Shown in pieces: positions 42,100-54,905 of a stretch of DNA of 64,000 bases (the first letter of the stretch is position 1; each line of letters starts with the position of its first letter). The DNA comes from Angiostrongylus vasorum (lineage: Eukaryota; Nematoda; Chromadorea; Rhabditida; Metastrongylidae). The stretch is taken from NCBI GenBank assembly GCA_018806985.1, contig JADANN010000179.1, forward strand, positions 62,001 to 126,000. The letters are read 5' to 3'. The notes beneath the pieces were generated by a model. The model did not search any database and was not told the origin of the DNA. It worked only from the letters and a program-made list of their open reading frames with translations. The position numbers and the translations under genes are program-made.

Positions 42100-44435
42100 T
42101 CAGTCCGTAAAAAATTTTGTTCTAGAGAAAAAAGAAGGATTCACTAGGCAGCGAGGATTCCATAGTGGTTCGTTGGAGATCGAGCGAGCGCATCCTAACA
42201 TCCTATTGTGACTAATTAATATCTCAATGTGAACACGGAATTCCTAGCACTAACCCATACGGAATTAATATGGAATAGGTTTTTCCAACCTTTTACCACC
42301 TTTTCGATATGCTTGCCAGATTCAAACATCTCCATTAGAAACGAAAAACTGGGCCAGATTCTTTTCCCTGATGTGCACATTGCGATCAAAAGTGTGAAAA
42401 AGCCTATCAGATCCAAAATAAGGAGCAAATAAATCGAGCAAAGGAGGAGAACACAAAGCTATTGAGGAAAAGAATGTATGGCGCCTTTAAAGAACAACAA
42501 AAAGGGACGTTCGTTTCGATGCTCGAGACACGAAAAGATATTTTTTAGCGTTGAGCCAATAATTCGAGAGAAATATACAGCTTATGTCATATTGGAAGCT
42601 TCATCAAAATTCTCGACCAATTCAAATCTGCATCTCTAACTGAGAAATTCTGCTAGTTCTTCGCAAACTAGAGGGTTAAAAAAAATACTCTGCCACTTCG
42701 AGAACCTTTGCCATTGTATGGTAAATGCCACGCTGTTGTCTATGGACGTGTAATGCGATCCAGCGACGACCTCATTTTCAGTGTTGTCAACTTCTGGACA
42801 TTTCTCTTTCTTGTGTTTTAACCGTCCACATAGATTGTATCAGAACACAAGGAGCACTTCTGTGATGTTTTGAGTGGGGAATAAATAGGCAAAAAGCACA
42901 ATGTAGAAGACCATAAGTGGATGTCAGCTTCCGTAATGCATATCACATAGTAAATGTGCAGACTGTTGGTAGCACACTTGTTCATGCAAATGAATACGAA
43001 ACTGATTAAACTACAGTAAACTTACCAAAAGAAGTTACTTTTTAATGACTGCAGTAACGGGTATAGATTTTCTATGGATATCTGTATCGATCGAGCTATT
43101 AGCCTATCAATGAAAGAAGGTACATCTGCATCGATTTTTATTCAATCGAGCATATTCGTTTTCGGCATTATACCTCTCCGTCTCTTTATCTTTTTGACAC
43201 TGTATGTTCCCAACTGATCATCACTTGTTCGGGCGGGAGAGACCGTAGTGAAATTAGGAGTTGTGTGCGAGTTCAGAGTGTTTGACCTTGAGTGGTGGGC
43301 CCACTTGTATTGTTACCCAGGATGAGGCTGAACACACTAAACAGTGCACTCATAACTGCAACAATAGGCGGTACTTACAACGGCCAAATACTCTTCGAGA
43401 ATCAAAGATCCCTTTCCGACCCTTTTCGTTCTCCACTTATACATCCAGCCAAGAGGAAAGAGAAATGTTAAAAGTCATGAGAATTGAAAGTAATGTTCTA
43501 CAGCGACGACATTTTTTCATGACTTCAATCGACACCATTCATCCGTTATTGTTCCATTTATGTAATATAGAATAACATTTAGTATAAAAACTTCTTCATG
43601 CAATGTTTCCCATTGTCGCTCCAAGAAAAAGCGGTCGTCCTATCTTTATGACGTCATTACCGTAATCATAAAATTTGTAATAACTGTGTCAGAAAACTGA
43701 ACTAAACGATTATCGCGATAGGAATTAGCTTGAGAAAGACGTTAGGCGGATGTTCGAAGCGATTCCACCAAATTAAAACTACAGACCATTTTTTTTCACG
43801 TTTTTGATGAAATAACCGTTCACTAGTGTTAGTGACAAGTAAACTACAATCTGGTGGTGTTCGTTGATGATTCGGCGAGATAACAACGACAAGACAAGGA
43901 CGAAACTAGTATAAACAGTATTGATCCCCATAACTCGAACCCAGCTGGGTAGAACGATGACCGTAACCCAGCTGCTGCCTCTCATATAGGAATATCCGCC
44001 CGATAGATCCTCTTGTGTAGACCCTCTAGGATTCATTTCGTCTATGAGTACATCTATAGCTGGATCATTTTCCCAAAGGTGTTTTGTTTTTCTTTTTTCT
44101 TTTCTCTTTCGAAATGATTAGAACCAACGGAAGGTTATGCTGAACTCTGAATGTAGAATTTCCCCTACCTGTTTTACTTCATTCCGTAGTTTCATCTACA
44201 TTTATATTTCCGATATATCCGCCTTCAGTACAATCATCGCTTTCATTACGAAAAAATGTTTTCTGTCTTTCATGGCAATACATTCCAGTTCATTGCTTCT
44301 CCTAATAGAATGTCATGGTGATGAGAATTTATGGCAACGATAATTTCGTATTTTATTGTCCCACATTCATTCTTGTGTAGATTGCACTTTCGTAATTTTA
44401 GAGGTATGAACACAAGTCGTTCACCTTGTTTGACT
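42100..44435. other. Unannotated stretch
   Basis: No repeat family and no recognisable protein. A strong minus-strand donor (GTAAGT near 43376) with a short lysine/arginine-rich frame upstream is the only exon hint, too weak to call. Confidence 0.35.
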
Positions 44436-44439
44436 TTTT

Positions 44440-44620
44440 TGTTTACTGCCATTATTTTTCACGGCAAGGTGTTGTGTGAATTACAACCACAAGGATGCTG
44501 AATATTTGCAAAACTAGGATCCCAGGACAAATTCAAACCCACGATTATCCTTTCCGAAGGGTTACGTATATTCCACTTCACCACCGAGGCCCTTGCTTTG
44601 CCTTTCTCTCAGCCACGTCA
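44440..44620 (-). repeat. Family B variant, left half of an inverted pair
   Basis: Starts ATTTTTCACGGCAAGGTGTT, and includes ACAAATTCAAACCCACGAT and TTCACCACCGAGGCCCTTGC. Confidence 0.65.
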
Positions 44621-44624
44621 CCGC

Positions 44625-44770
44625 TAAGCTAAAAGACTGGCGGTGAGAAATGCGAACTAAGGAACTCAGTGTAGTGTGTAGTACGTGAGCACATGGAAAG
44701 GGTGTCGCAAGGTTCGATCTGGCCTGGAGTCCAAGTTTTGCAAATATCTCAGCATCATTGTAACAGTTGT
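44625..44770 (+). repeat. Family B variant, right half of an inverted pair
   Basis: Includes GTCGCAAGGTTCGATCTGGC (B box) and TTTTGCAAATATCTCAGCAT. Confidence 0.65.
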
Positions 44771-45009
44771 TCAGTCTGTGCGAACACAAATCTTGTCATG
44801 GGGCGAGTTTTCATGCATACCAAGTGCATGCGTAGTTGGAATTCTTTCACTAGTGCTGTTTTTATAGACGAGGTTCCGCAAACTTCTTTCACGAATAGCT
44901 TTCACTGGGTCTGGGGTCACTTTTGACGATTAGTAATCTGAAACCATATCTCACTTCAAAGAACACTTTTTGAAGAATTAAGAAGTGTGTTTCGACTGTT
45001 AAACTAGAC

Positions 45010-45318
45010 ACCCTCCCAATGGTTTACCACGTCATCGCGGCTGGGAGGTGTTACTGGGTGTTAGTCTGCGATGTACAGCTGAAAGATTCGTCCCCCCTGC
45101 AGGGTCTCCCAAGCTGAGAAGGAGTCCGGTGTTTCCATCAGGAAGCCTAGCTAAGAGTAAACCAATACGAGGATCCACCACCGTCTTGGTATCAAAGTCG
45201 CATGGTGGTGAATCCCTTTCTGATCGACGAAGGCTGCGACTGCCTGTCGTGGTAAAATGGTGATTATGCTGGGGCCCGCACAACTAGTGATGACGGGCCG
45301 TTCAAGTATCAAGTAAGT
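45010..45318 (+). repeat. Family C repeat, internally deleted
   Basis: Starts CCTCCCAATGGTTTACCACG and ends CAAGTATCAAGTAAGTAAG. The 'GGCCAGGCTGA...CAGCAAA' section is missing. Confidence 0.75.
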
Positions 45319-45319
45319 A

Positions 45320-47550
45320 AGCTTCGACTGTTAAAAGGCGATCTTAGTGTTTGGAAAAAATGTATGGAATCCATCTTGTCATTTTCTTTAAGAAAAAAAG
45401 GCAAAAACCTTATTCAGAATTCCATTGCGCATTAATATAACCCCATATATGTTTATACCTTAAGAAGTCTTTTACGATGCTTTTTTTTCGAAAAATTGCT
45501 TTTATGTTTTTCTTTTAATATCAGCTTACTGAATAGAAAGATATTGAACTTTATACTTGAATTTACCTCAAGAACTCTGGCGCCTAGTTCTCTACCCATT
45601 CCATTTGGAAACGACCTTGGCATGACTACATCGAGCATATAACTAAAAATCGCTCAACCACCTTTTCTCCGAAAGGCTCAAATTCCTATCATTGTACTTT
45701 TCTTGGTAATCTCTACCGGATGTCGTGTTATTGCTGCCACTAAAATCCATCATTTCATCCAGATGTGCTCTACTACATCGTCCCGATCCCACTAGCATTG
45801 TGTTGTAATCGTTAGCCAGCTATTTTGTGGACAGCCGCCTTCGACCATATGTACCCAAGCAACGATCTGCATTTGTTGACGAACTAATGCTGGGGGAGTG
45901 GATAGTGAGTCAATAATATAAGAGTATTGACTAGCACCGACATAGCTCTCTGCGTAGTACATCCACTAATGTTTCAACTTTCAAGCTTTGATCCTTGTGA
46001 CGATATTTCACTGGCGAACGAGTAGAGACACAATGTGAATTGGGACATCACAGGCGGTGTTCAGTAGCCACCTTGATGCGCTAGTGTTGTGTGTAGTGTA
46101 GTTCTCGTGTGACACATTGTTTTATAGTTCAGCCTTAATTGTTCTGGAACGCCTCAAATTGTAGTAGTAATTATACTAGTTGTCGAGCTATCCATGGCTA
46201 ATCATCAGATGGATTACGATAATGGCAATAGCCATTGTCTCAACGAAGTTTAATCACTTGCTTGACCACAATCTTTGTCGTAGTTAATTCGCCTTTTCGA
46301 TGTTGTTCATCAATCACAAACTGGCCATCAATTCTTCATCGATCATCGATATCTTGTCAACCAGTAAGAAATCAATCAATAACTCTTTTTGGAAACTGTT
46401 TCATTCAGTGTTTCATTCAATTTCCGCTTCCGTTCGGCACGATGAAAACAACACCACCACTAAATATTATTTTTTTTATAAAAGCTTGTACTTTGTCATG
46501 TCGTCATCGGGTTCGTTTTGTTACGTTTTCCCATTTCAACATCTGTTGCCTGGTTTTACGTGATAATAAAAAGTGTAGATACCTCACACACAGACATTTG
46601 CGCCGAGTTTGAAATGAAATTCTGGAAGAGTTAAATCTACGGCAAGGCATTTTTCCTATACTAAGTAAAATCTGGCTTTCTGTTTGTCGGAATTATCATT
46701 AGCAACGCTGACCACATGTCGATTTGTTCGTTGAACGTCCTCTCTGGAAAAAGTCTGGCGTTCCTGAGAAATATGATGACTTTGTTGTAATGAAGCCCTC
46801 GAATCAAAGATGCTAAAACCATGTGATATTCGACAATGAAGTGGTGTGGAACATATTTCCTTTAGCTTCTCGCCTGACCAGCCCGTTCTCTGTAAATGAT
46901 TTTAAGCGCTAATTTGAGTAGTAATGAAAGAAAAACCTCTTCCTCATGATTGTCGCCAGTAAGAGGCGGATTTGCTCGCAGTCAAACTGACGATATTAAA
47001 CAGAGATTGATTCATTCTCGTCCTTTTTCTCTTCCAGAATCTGCTAATCAGAAGAAATTCGATATTTCTATAAGAAGTTTCAGCTAAGAACTAATCTGCA
47101 GCCATGGTCGGCTGTCCACTCATAAACTTGTTTTTAATCGGAATCCGTAGAAGCAAAGTTTCGTAGTCTTATACAAAAGGTACAGTGAGATTCTTGTCCT
47201 TAGAATGTGCATAGCTTTCTGAGAAATTCTGGAGCGTGGCATTCATGAGTAAGAATTTCACTGACGCCAATTTGAGTTAACGATTTTTAATGGGATTACT
47301 CCTAACACAAGGGTAACAAAAAGGACTTTCAGAAGCTCTCTTCGTTCAGCCATTCGTCATTCTTGCAGAAGTGATGACCGCTTAATCTCACTTTAAACTT
47401 CTGTTTACTTCTCCTATAGTTCTGAGAGATTCCTTTCGTCACCTACAACCGAGGGCATCATAGCTGTTGCACTTACCTCTCTGATACTGTCATTACTAAA
47501 TAGTATCACACTTTAGTATTCTTCACTGATCTTTTAACCGATGATAAACT
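45320..47550. other. Unannotated stretch
   Basis: Two long but hydrophobic or cysteine-rich open frames near 46235-46612 look compositional. No repeat family or gene recognised. Confidence 0.4.
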
Positions 47551-47555
47551 GTCTC

Positions 47556-47753
47556 TCAACAAAATGACTTCGGTCTTTCTTTGGCTCCATGCAGGCTGAG
47601 AGCAGCAGTAATGTTCTTCACTTGTCGACAGCTGAGTGTGAAAATGAATAAGTGGACGTTGATGGCGCTGAAGGTCACAGCGACGTTTCCAATGAAAGGC
47701 TCCATCACTCCAACACCCCCCACCTCGATTCCATCGACTATTTTTCCAGTCAT
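47556..47753 (-). CDS. Possible hydrophobic exon or small ORF
   Basis: MTGKIVDGIEVGGVGVMEPF, GNVAVTFSAINVHLFIFTLS, CRQVKN and a stop about 20 codons later. It contains a membrane-like stretch, and GTGAAG after CRQ could be a donor. Overlaps an antisense open frame of 118 codons. Unrecognised. Confidence 0.2.
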   Translation of the reverse strand: MTGKIVDGIEVGGVGVMEPFIGNVAVTFSAINVHLFIFTLSCRQVKNITAALSLHGAKERPKSFC

Positions 47754-48149
47754 AATATTTAACACCTATTTTTTTACTAATATTTTTTTATTCTTTGTAA
47801 GTTTTCATGTGAAGTACAACCATGTTCGTTTTCATCAAAGGCTATTCGGTCGTTACTTTTGGTTATTTTCCCCAGTGTCCGTGTTGTTCGTTCATGTCAC
47901 TCCCTTATCGTCGTCAGCGATTTCTCATCATGTTTAGTCAGCGAACGCTAACCAGTATCGATTTTTTCCCTTTTTTCATTAACATTCAGATGTTTTTTTG
48001 TTAGTCATGTTAACTTCATTCTAGGCTGATTCAATACCAGTGACAAATTGTCATCGTAATGAATTCTTTTTCATCTAAAGCTCTTCTGTCGCTAACTTTA
48101 TTATAGATATTCATCTTTCTAGGAAGTTTTTATCAAGTTTCAAATAGTT

Positions 48150-48275
48150 GGAATAACACGATTGGAATGATCAGACCGAGCAATACTTGGAAATGTCAGC
48201 TGGGCTTCGAACCCGCGTCTACCATTGCCGGGGGCTCACGTGCTGTCCACCACACCACACGACGCCGGTTGTTTT
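48150..48275 (-). repeat. tRNA-like SINE head, family B variant
   Basis: Read on the minus strand, GTGTGGTGTGGTGGACAGC and GCGGGTTCGAAGCCCAGC form A and B boxes. No clean anticodon stem exists, so it is not a functional tRNA gene. Confidence 0.5.
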
Positions 48276-48825
48276 CCACTTTACTAATATGGACAGCATT
48301 TTTGCAATTCGTCATTGATACCGTACACGACCGAAGTCGACAACGCTTGTTGATGCAAAACGGTTAGATTTGTTCTACAAATAAAAAGCATATCTTGATT
48401 TCCTCCCTTTATATCTTATCTTCGTTTGCTCATCGAGAAACCCGAGTTTGAAAGAAAGTCGGTCGTCGAATCGCGATTTCCATTGCTTTTGCATTAAGTT
48501 ATGCCAGTGTTAGAAAACATCTTCAGTAAAAAGTTATCGTTGTCCTATCAATATTAGCTTCTATTTTTGAATAAGCGAAATTCTGCTCGCATCCCTACCA
48601 ACCACTTTTTCTCGCAAATACACTGTTGAACACATTCGACTTTCATATGAGGATGACATTTATATCTGAAGTGAGTCGTCTATCGTCTATGTTAGCCATT
48701 ACATTTTCTCTGCCTTCATCATTCTACGTTCTAAATTGTCCTACCTAAGATGCAAGTTCTTGAAAGCAGTAGCTTCGTTCTCAGCTTATCGTGCTCTTCA
48801 AACATTGTCTTAAGAAGAGTTCTGT

Positions 48826-49320
48826 ATGGCAACATTCCATGAAAAGAAGGTCTCACATCCTTCCGACAGGATCACGGAGGCTGAAAAAACAGTTTATAAG
48901 TTCAATCTGGAAATTCAATCAAATTCAGTAATTCAATCCAACGAATCATTGTCCATTCTGAATAGAACTTACTCGCAGGCTGAAATTACCTCGCCTCCGC
49001 AACTCCGGCGAGTGTCTGCAGTAACGAGATGGGAACGTCCTGGCACCAATTTCTTGGTAGTCGTGGTCACAAAACCAATAACATACCAGATATGCGGAAA
49101 GGTTTCTACTGTCAATACGATTATTCGTCATGGCAGCAGGTTATTCAGCCATTCAAGTGTTCGTTCTCAAACAGAAAAAACATCGAAGTTCCTCTTAGGC
49201 CTATATTCATTCGATTCACCACGCTCATACGTACCAGGAAGGACATCGGCGCTTCCGTATGGGCGACAGTTTGAATTCATCGTAGTCAGAACTTCCCACT
49301 ATACGGAAGCATACAAGTGA
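48826..49320 (+). CDS. Longest uninterrupted ORF (164 codons), status unclear
   Basis: MATFHEKKVSHPSDRITEAE to SHYTEAYK and TGA. It has no signal peptide, membrane segment or recognised domain. A second frame from 49029 is also open for 81 codons, so base composition rather than selection may explain both. It is free of the repeat families and could be a single exon or a relic. Confidence 0.25.
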   Translation: MATFHEKKVSHPSDRITEAEKTVYKFNLEIQSNSVIQSNESLSILNRTYSQAEITSPPQLRRVSAVTRWERPGTNFLVVVVTKPITYQICGKVSTVNTIIRHGSRLFSHSSVRSQTEKTSKFLLGLYSFDSPRSYVPGRTSALPYGRQFEFIVVRTSHYTEAYK

Positions 49321-49529
49321 AACGTGATAAATTGGGCTACTATTCTGTAATAAAAGAGATGAAAAGTCATTTGTATATCTATACAAATTTGAAGACTAAC
49401 TGAAAGCTAACATATTGTGACATGTAGGAGCGCATTTTTCATGACTGAACAACGCATGACTGACTTTCGTTTCATGAAAAAAATCTACAAAAAGTGCTTA
49501 TTTCTGGTGCATTTTTTCCCCGTATAAAC

Positions 49530-49820
49530 AAAAAAAAGGATAAAGCTCTCAGAGTTGATCAGTCCCTGAAGGATGCACCATGCATTCGACTTCATTAAAC
49601 ATCGTTTGGAGGTGATTGAATGCATATCTGGCCTTTACAATGACTCGCCGTGGCCTACCGATGTGTCGTGCCAGTGCCGCTGTGCCCCACACAAGTCTGG
49701 TACCAATTTGCCGACCCCGGAGAGGTGAAAGGCTCGGTGGGCCATGGGCGTGGGGGATCGATTTCATGTGGTTTCATGTGTATGTTGTAGGGAGCCTCCG
49801 ACCACTGCGCCACACGCAAC
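49530..49820 (-). repeat. Family A SINE
   Basis: Reverse-oriented. The A-rich boundary AAAAAAAGGATAAAGCTCTC marks the SINE 3' tail; the head ends CACTGCGCCACACGC, with a small duplication (two TTTCATGTG motifs) near the B box. Confidence 0.85.
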
Positions 49821-50489
49821 CTTTTCCCGTATTCGTTTGAAAAACAGCACAATATATTCATCTATGAGCAAACTGAAGTACTTCTACAGCTTTCATTCAA
49901 GGTGTTATTCCTACGGTGCTTATCTCGCCAAACTCATGAGATTTTGTTTTTCAGTAATTTCAATTATGATAATTCTCATCACCTGGTAATATACAACCTC
50001 TCTGCCGAACGTTCTGCTCAACGGTTCTCGTTGCTATGAAAACCATTTGATGGGATTATCTTGTTCAAATCGTAGACCTTCGGCACCTTAATGGTCGTTT
50101 GATGATCCAGAAGAAATAAGAGCGAGACCCGAATGAAAGGTTCTATGATGGTGCAGTCGTTAGGCCGGAACGGACGTCTGAAAAACGTCCATTCATTGGA
50201 ATTCGGATCCGACAAATATGAATAGATAAATGTTTCCAGTGTAATTGGAGACTAACAAAAATCTCCAACAAAAAGCCGTCCTAAACAGTAAAGATACTCT
50301 ATCAAAAGAGAAGTAAATGGGAAATGATGAAGCTTATGAAGTACAAGAAGCACGGTTTTCCATTAGTCACTAGTCACCTGTGTACTAATCAATGAATAAC
50401 CAGCGTAAATGTGAATCTACTTTGGTCTTACGGTCCTTCTCAAGTGTTTTTCTCTTTCCTTCTTTTTATTGCAAACTTTTTGACGTCCT

Positions 50490-50785
50490 TATAGTGCAGA
50501 ACTTAGCGACACTGTGCAATACACACGTGGTCTTTCGTTCGATCTCCCGCTCAGGGCTCACCAAGCTTTCCATCCTTAGAGGGAGAGAGTACGCAGATTG
50601 GTGCCGGATTTGTCTAGGACGATGAGAAACATTGAAATTATGCATCAATAAGCACTCACCAGCGACCCTATACACCAACTATGCATCCGTTCTCTACGAT
50701 GCTTGCCATTAATGGAATCAGGTGCGTATCGGATCCACGAGTGACTGATCGATACCGAAGGCTTTATTCTTTATCCTTTGTTGTG
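50490..50785 (+). repeat. Degenerate family A SINE
   Basis: AATACACACGTGGTCTTTCG head, TTTCCATCCTTAGAGGGAG core and CTTTATTCTTTATCC tail. Confidence 0.55.
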
Positions 50786-50849
50786 AGTTTCGAAATGTTC
50801 ACAACTTATTTACCACTGTTTTCCGACTTGTTTTCACTCACCTATTGAC

Positions 50850-51074
50850 ATGCGAGACGTTTCCTGGGTTTTTGCCGGATATTCCGGAGAAAAAGACAAA
50901 AATGACGCTGACGACTCCATGAAACGACGAAGGTCGTCGCCTGAATTTGAAATGTTTGATGCTTTTTATCGCTATCGTGATTTTCATTGTGAAGAGAGTG
51001 AAGTCCGCCATTGTTTGCTTGTTTGGTTCGATTCGCTCGGCTACGTATTTCATATGTCTGTCCAAATATGCTAA
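50850..51074 (+). CDS. Hypothetical small protein or first exon, 74 codons
   Basis: ATG opens MRDVSWVFAGYSGEKDKND, then DDSMKRRRSSPEFEMFDAFY and RYRDFHCEESEVRHCLLVWF, ending TAA. The charged, aromatic composition is more protein-like than the repeat-derived frames, and it overlaps no repeat family. A GTATTT donor could end it after FDSLGY. No family recognised; a 103-codon antisense frame also exists. Confidence 0.3.
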   Translation: MRDVSWVFAGYSGEKDKNDADDSMKRRRSSPEFEMFDAFYRYRDFHCEESEVRHCLLVWFDSLGYVFHMSVQIC

Positions 51075-51347
51075 TAAGACCATTCGTAATCCAATTCGTA
51101 TTTCGTAATTTTGAGTTGTTGTCGATATCATCCGTAACAATGAAACCACCTACACGTCCTGTTCATGTTTAAACGAGACCGTTAACTCTTACTCAATACA
51201 ACATTATTCCATTTCTTCACTAATAACCCGATCCCCTTCCCATCCATAGAGTTCATCTTTTTGAGTACCCGCAGTAATCCGTCTCAGTGTTATGTGGAAC
51301 TATTTTATTAACGCGTTAGTGAATTGATCAACGCAGATCAAATGTGT

Positions 51348-51349
<2 letters not shown>

Positions 51350-51394
<45 letters not shown>

Positions 51395-51396
51395 GG
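51350..51396 (+). repeat. Compound TG/AG microsatellite
   Basis: About fifteen TG units pass directly into about seven AG units. Confidence 0.95.
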
Positions 51397-51479
51397 AAAG
51401 ACAGAGAGGGATGAAGAGAAAAATCAGAGGAGGTTAAAAGCATAAACACTGAGAAGTCCTTTAGTTTAGTGTTGACAGT

Positions 51480-51755
51480 TTAACGAAGAGCGCTCTACGT
51501 TGATCTTTACCTTAGGAGTGATCTACCCATTCGATCGTTGAAGTGAGTGAGCGTATATTTGACGTATACAAAACCTTTGAGTGTCATACCGATGTGTAAA
51601 CTTACTGTTTTCCTTTTTTTCACCTTTTTTTGCTCTTTTTTCTCTCAGAAAATCCTGGTGCTAATTTGGCTCGATGGCCAGCGCAACGGGATCAAACCAA
51701 CGACCACATTTCTTTACGGGGCACCCCCTAAGCATTACGCTATGCGCACCCATCA
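51480..51755 (-). repeat. Degenerate family A SINE
   Basis: Reverse-oriented, very diverged: GTGAGTGAGCGTATATTTG and GCATTACGCTATGCGCACCC mark the body and head. Confidence 0.45.
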
Positions 51756-52584
51756 TATACTACTAGCAATACTTTTTTTAATCCTATTTCTGGCAGCTTT
51801 TAGCTATTGCTCCTCAGGACCACGTTTTTTTCTTCTACCTATGTTGTTTTACTTGTACAACGTTGGTTTCCTTACAGGGCGAAGATAGCATATATAGGAA
51901 ACATCTTGTGACGAGAAGTTTCTCCGTAAACTAAGACTTTAGGCATCCGACTAATGTTGCACTGAGTTTGTAGGTATTCCGGGACTTTCTTTCCCATCTT
52001 TTGCTCGAAGTTTCGAATTCGCTGCTCAGCAGTCCCCACTTATATCTCACGAATCTTCAGATCTTCGTGCCGTACTAGTAGTGGGCTTTGTTTTGCTTGT
52101 ATTTCAAACATCAAATAAACCCAGACACAAGATGTTAGCGAGCGATTCTAACCTAAGAAAAAAATCCACGGTCTGTCAAATGTACTTGACATAAATCTTC
52201 AAGGACTTCATCACCATACTTAAGCTTCCTTTACTTTACAACATTCGTCCAAATCTCGTACGAATTAACTAGAACCTTCATGTTTTCGGTAGGGTATTAT
52301 CGTCCAAGTGGTTTTTTTCTCAGAGAAGTCCCACCGTCTCAATTATGGAAGTCGTTTCACTTCTCCCACTCGGTTCCATTAACGGTAGCACAAAGACCAT
52401 CTTTCTCCTGTTTCTTCTGGCAACCTTGCGATTGCTGAGAAGGAAAACGACACCGTTATAATCTAATGCCGAGGTTAATAGAAAGTCGGTTCTGGGAACC
52501 TGCTTCTTCTTTTCGCACTTTAAGGTAAGTGCTTGAGAAAGAATTATAGTGTCCGACTTCCATGCTTACTAGTATTTTTGTATT

Positions 52585-52815
52585 ACTTAGATAATTAGAT
52601 ACTTGATGGCCCGTCCTCACTGGTTATGTGGGCCTCAGCATAATCTCCATTTTTCGGAGTTTTGCTGGTTAACCCATTGTGTTTCCCTGGTGTCCCGAGG
52701 TCTGCCTGGCCAAAGTCTGCCCCAGGTCCTCACCACAAGTAGCCGCGGCATTCATGTTCAACAGAGGGGAGTTTTCCTTTTGTTACTAATAGCTTCAAAA
52801 AGTGTAGTTTAAGCT
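52585..52815 (-). repeat. Family C repeat, 5'-truncated variant
   Basis: Reverse-oriented. After the AACAGAGGGGAGTTTTCC point it changes to TTTTGTTACTAATAGCTTC, a segment shared with the copy at 61.9 kb. Confidence 0.75.
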
Positions 52816-53414
52816 TTCCCTATGAAACAGGCCTATTTTGTTTACCACCTTTTGTTTACCCTACTATTATCTCATATTTCAAGGCAGAGAAAGGCGAATA
52901 TGGCAATATTTTGTACTTACGGAAGATTCTCTGTATAAATGTCTACTTTGTTCCTACGAATCGTCCTTGATTGCCTTGGGATTTCTTTTCGTTTTCTATA
53001 GCTAACTTTTTTCGACAGGCGGCTTTGCTTTCCTCACAGTCTGAATGTTCTGTTATCCAGGACTATTTGTTGAATACTCTCGAGTTTCAGTGAAAGGTTA
53101 TTGTGTAAACCAAACTCTAATCTGCCTTCGTTTCTTAGCTAGTGAGAACACCCATGTGCTACTCTACATAGGATTATAGATGAGACTGACTTAGATTTAA
53201 ATAATGGTATGAGATAAGGCACAAAGTCACAAGTGATAGTGAGACGCTCGTCCTTTCTATCCATTTCTGCGTTCTTGGAGTTTATCGAAAATAGTTATGA
53301 GTATTTCCCAGGACCGCCTTTCTGTTAACCTCACCACGGATCAATGATCTCCTGCTTTCTCTTTGAGCGGAGACGAGTTTCTTTACTGCGCTATCTATTT
53401 CACGATAGCACGTG

Positions 53415-53510
53415 TCGGCGGATTTCGCCTTCTTCAGAGCTGGGGAAGGTCAGGTTAACTGCAGCCTAGTCGGCCAAACAGCTCCACATCCAGAAGAGAA
53501 AAAAGCACGT
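53415..53510 (+). repeat. Solo arm of the fold-back family
   Basis: GGATTTCGCCTTCTTCAGAG and AGTCGGCCAAACAGCTCCAC match the left arm at 1500-1560; no partner arm seen nearby. Confidence 0.5.
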
Positions 53511-53754
53511 TAATAAAATTTCAGTTACATTAGAAAAAAATTGATGTTTAATCCGATGGATTTCGTTTATGGTCCGATATGTGGTGACAGTGGTGATATT
53601 TTCTCTTCAGAATTCGTTCGAATCACGATCATGTGTTACTGCTTTGCTCACACTCTGCTTTTCTTTTATCATTCCTCGCAAATGATTGCTTCACTAGTAA
53701 TCTATCAAAGCGACTGAAATGAATCACACAGTGTCGGTTCATCCTCTGAGTCAA

Positions 53755-54032
53755 GAAACTCAAACCGGAAACTCAGTTAAGAGTAACTCAATACCAGGAA
53801 TCGCCGCTGTCCTGATATGAGTAGTTTCATGATGGCAAATCTTCCCCTGATTGACAAGTGCGGCGACTGCCTGTGGTGGTGACGACCTGGGGCAGACTTT
53901 GCCTTGGCTGATCTCAAGACTCCACTGAACCACATTAGCTGAACCAGCAAAACTCCGAAAAACTGCAGATTATGGTGGGGCCCGCACCATCATTGAGGAC
54001 GGGCCATTCAAGTATCCAAGTAAGTAGCTTTG
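53755..54032 (+). repeat. Family C repeat, 5'-truncated
   Basis: Begins within AAACTCAGTTAAGAGTAACT and ends CAAGTATCCAAGTAAGTAG. Confidence 0.75.
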
Positions 54033-54132
54033 TCACCACAACAATATCCACCTCTGTGGCGAATTTTTGGGTAGAAAACGAATTTAACAACGTTTATTCA
54101 GTGGCTATGAACTTGAATACGAAAAAAAGGTT

Positions 54133-54322
54133 TTGAAAAAGACCCGCATGGTGTGGTGGTGAACGCGTTGCTCCCCGGAAAGGACAATAGCGCGTTCGTT
54201 CCCCACCGCGGGCACCTGCGGTCCGGAGTTTTGCAAATATCTCAGCATCGTTAGAGTTATATTTCGCCTCATAACCTGCCGTTAAAATTAGTAGGTAGTA
54301 AATAGAACGGTTAAAAAAGGTT
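54133..54322 (+). repeat. Family B element, 5'-truncated
   Basis: ACCCGCATGGTGTGGTGGTG to GTAGGTAGTAAATAGAACGG. Little diverged from the family consensus. Confidence 0.8.
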
Positions 54323-54694
54323 TTATTTTTCGCTTTAGGTATTTTTAAATGCGGCTTCGTATAAATGTGAAACCATTTCCGTGGTAACAGTCGTAATGAG
54401 ACCTTTCTGCCGCCCAGTCATTCATAAGATCGATGCACCACGTTCCGTCCTTTTCTTCGCCTATGAACTTTAAAGCATTAGCTTCAATTCAGGCGTATTT
54501 TTAGCACCATCGTATCTCCGGATTTTTTTTATTATATGACCCCCATATATGTCCCATTGTGCGGTTCCTAGCCTTTCTTGCATTTGATTCCCTCGTAACC
54601 ACAATTCACGAACGTTTTCGAATTTGTTCGCGTGTGGCTTCAGCTTCTGTTTGAAAAACTTCTCACCTTGTTGCAATTGTAGATGAATGCAGAT

Positions 54695-54905
54695 CGAGTC
54701 GATTTTTCATGGAATCCTGAGATTGCCGTGGCTAGGAGGTTGTCACGTGGATTAGAGGCAGTAAGCCGATCCCAGCCAGATAAGTCTGGTACAAATTTAC
54801 CGACCCAGAAGAAATGAAAGGGTTAGTGAACCGGGTTCCGAGAATCCTAAAATTATCGTAACTAGGTGGTTGTCACCTGGATTGGAGGCAGTGAGCCGAT
54901 CTTAA
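54695..54905 (-). repeat. Family D-related fragment with internal duplication
   Basis: GAATCCTGAGATTGCCGTGG...GGCAGTAAGCCGATC occurs again as GAATCCTAAAATTATCGTAA...GGCAGTGAGCCGATC, about 125 bp apart. Between them lies AAGTCTGGTACAAATTTACC. Confidence 0.55.

Noticed and set aside
48167..48260. Possible tRNA gene on the minus strand
   Set aside because: It has A and B boxes but no convincing cloverleaf or acceptor stem, and it matches the family B SINE variants.
54370..54680. Minus-strand frames (QQGEKFFKQKL..., GEEKDGTWCIDLMNDW...) suggesting a retroelement relic
   Set aside because: Frames switch several times and no transposase or reverse-transcriptase motif could be recognised.
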